DNA of 24,185 nucleotides from a virus: the IMG/VR virus record IMGVR_UViG_3300035698_000885, positions 1 to 24,185 of that record, one strand, 5' to 3'. Positions 23,807 to 24,185 of this stretch are shown in pieces. The position numbers and the translations under genes were made by a program. The stretch's first letter is position 1, and each line of letters begins with the position of its first letter. The notes beneath the pieces are model-generated. The model made no database searches. It was not told the DNA's origin and saw only the letters and a list, made by a program, of their open reading frames with translations.

Positions 23807-24115
23807 CTATCCTCCTATAACCGCTGCTATATCTTTGTCATTTAGCAACTGATATTTTACCTTGTCTATACCTGTAACTTGATATCCAGAGTATTTCCCT
23901 ATGTAAAGCCTATCTCCAACTTTTGGTATAGTACCTAACCAATTCTCGAATGCGTTTCCACCATGTGCTATCAGGGTGGCTTGCTCTTGCTTCATTTCTT
24001 GTTGTTCCTTGGCAGAAATTGGAATCCAAATTCCACCTTTTGTTTGATCTGCTACATCGTCTTTCTTGACCAGTATTTTAAACTCAACTGGACTCAGACC
24101 GCTCTGATTTGTCAT
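23807..24115 (-). CDS. GroES-like co-chaperonin
   Basis: This product of about 102 residues carries the GroES fold signature: an N-terminal VEFKILVKKDDV strand, a mobile loop with GGIWIP (comparable to GGIVL in GroES, the part that binds GroEL), then IPKVGDRLYIGKYSGYQV and a C-terminal YQLLNDKDIAAVIGG (comparable to the SESDILAIV end). It probably works with host GroEL to fold the capsid or other phage proteins, as T4 gp31 does. ATG at 24115 follows GGAGG with a 6-base spacer; a TTG one codon earlier is less likely. Its stop lies one base before the scaffold ATG. Confidence 0.8.
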   Translation of the reverse strand: MTNQSGLSPVEFKILVKKDDVADQTKGGIWIPISAKEQQEMKQEQATLIAHGGNAFENWLGTIPKVGDRLYIGKYSGYQVTGIDKVKYQLLNDKDIAAVIGG

Positions 24116-24185
24116 CAATTACCTCCATTTCTAAAAACATATCTAACCCAAAAATAATACCTATTTGCTTGCCTGTTTCCTCTGC
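24084..24185 (-). CDS. Partial gene at the right edge (C-terminal end only)
   Basis: The frame is open from the window edge for 33 codons to a TGA at 24084-24086, overlapping the start of the co-chaperonin. The visible residues include AEETGKQIGIIFGLDMFLEM and a polar end DDKSERSESS. It probably belongs to the preceding head or portal-region gene of the operon. Too short to identify. Confidence 0.45.
   Translation of the reverse strand, partial: AEETGKQIGIIFGLDMFLEMEVIDDKSERSESS

Overview
The window is the late (virion and lysis) region of a tailed double-stranded DNA phage or phage-like metagenomic contig. It is AT-rich, densely packed and almost all on the minus strand. Start codons typically follow AGGAG-like ribosome sites, and neighbouring genes often overlap as ATGA or TAATG, so the minus strand reads as one long operon entering from the right edge and running to about 979. 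I see no tRNA, CRISPR array, insertion sequence, integrase or chromosomal housekeeping gene. A P22-like short-tailed (podovirus) particle is suggested by a gp4-like head-tail adaptor, a gp10-like tail hub and DNA-transfer/ejection proteins. The host is not identifiable. An O-antigen-ligase-like gene hints at a bacterium with surface polysaccharide, probably Gram-negative.

Layout from right to left (order of transcription): a partial gene; a GroES-like co-chaperonin; a scaffold-like coiled-coil protein; a small basic protein; two tandem paralogous cement/decoration proteins; the major capsid protein; a signal-peptide-bearing beta protein; an O-antigen ligase/polymerase-like membrane protein; a small unknown; a Cys-rich finger protein; the gp4-like adaptor; the N-terminal part of a gp10-like protein; a coiled-coil protein; a six-blade Kelch-like protein fused to the C-terminal part of gp10; a small beta protein; a p32-like DNA-transfer protein; a second internal protein; and a 1246-residue ejection protein.

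After these come the tail fibre and appendage genes: several small beta-rich proteins, a secreted FN3 protein, a 49-residue zinc ribbon and a 43-residue basic protein, a beta-helix protein with 22-residue repeats, and a LamG-like fibre whose frame continues past a single TGA into an SGNH/sialate-O-acetylesterase domain. The operon ends with an XhlA-like membrane coiled coil and a holin-like protein. A short plus-strand pair lies at the left edge: a partial Cys-rich protein and a small protein with a phospholipase-A2-like calcium loop and His-Asp motif. It meets the operon stop codon to stop codon.

The points most worth a second look are the split gp10 whose C-terminal half is carried on a Kelch propeller, the O-antigen-ligase-like gene inside a capsid operon with no ordinary start codon at its natural N-terminus, the in-frame TGA between fibre and esterase, and the PLA2-like protein beside the lysis genes. 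Family names rest on motif recognition by eye; no search was run.
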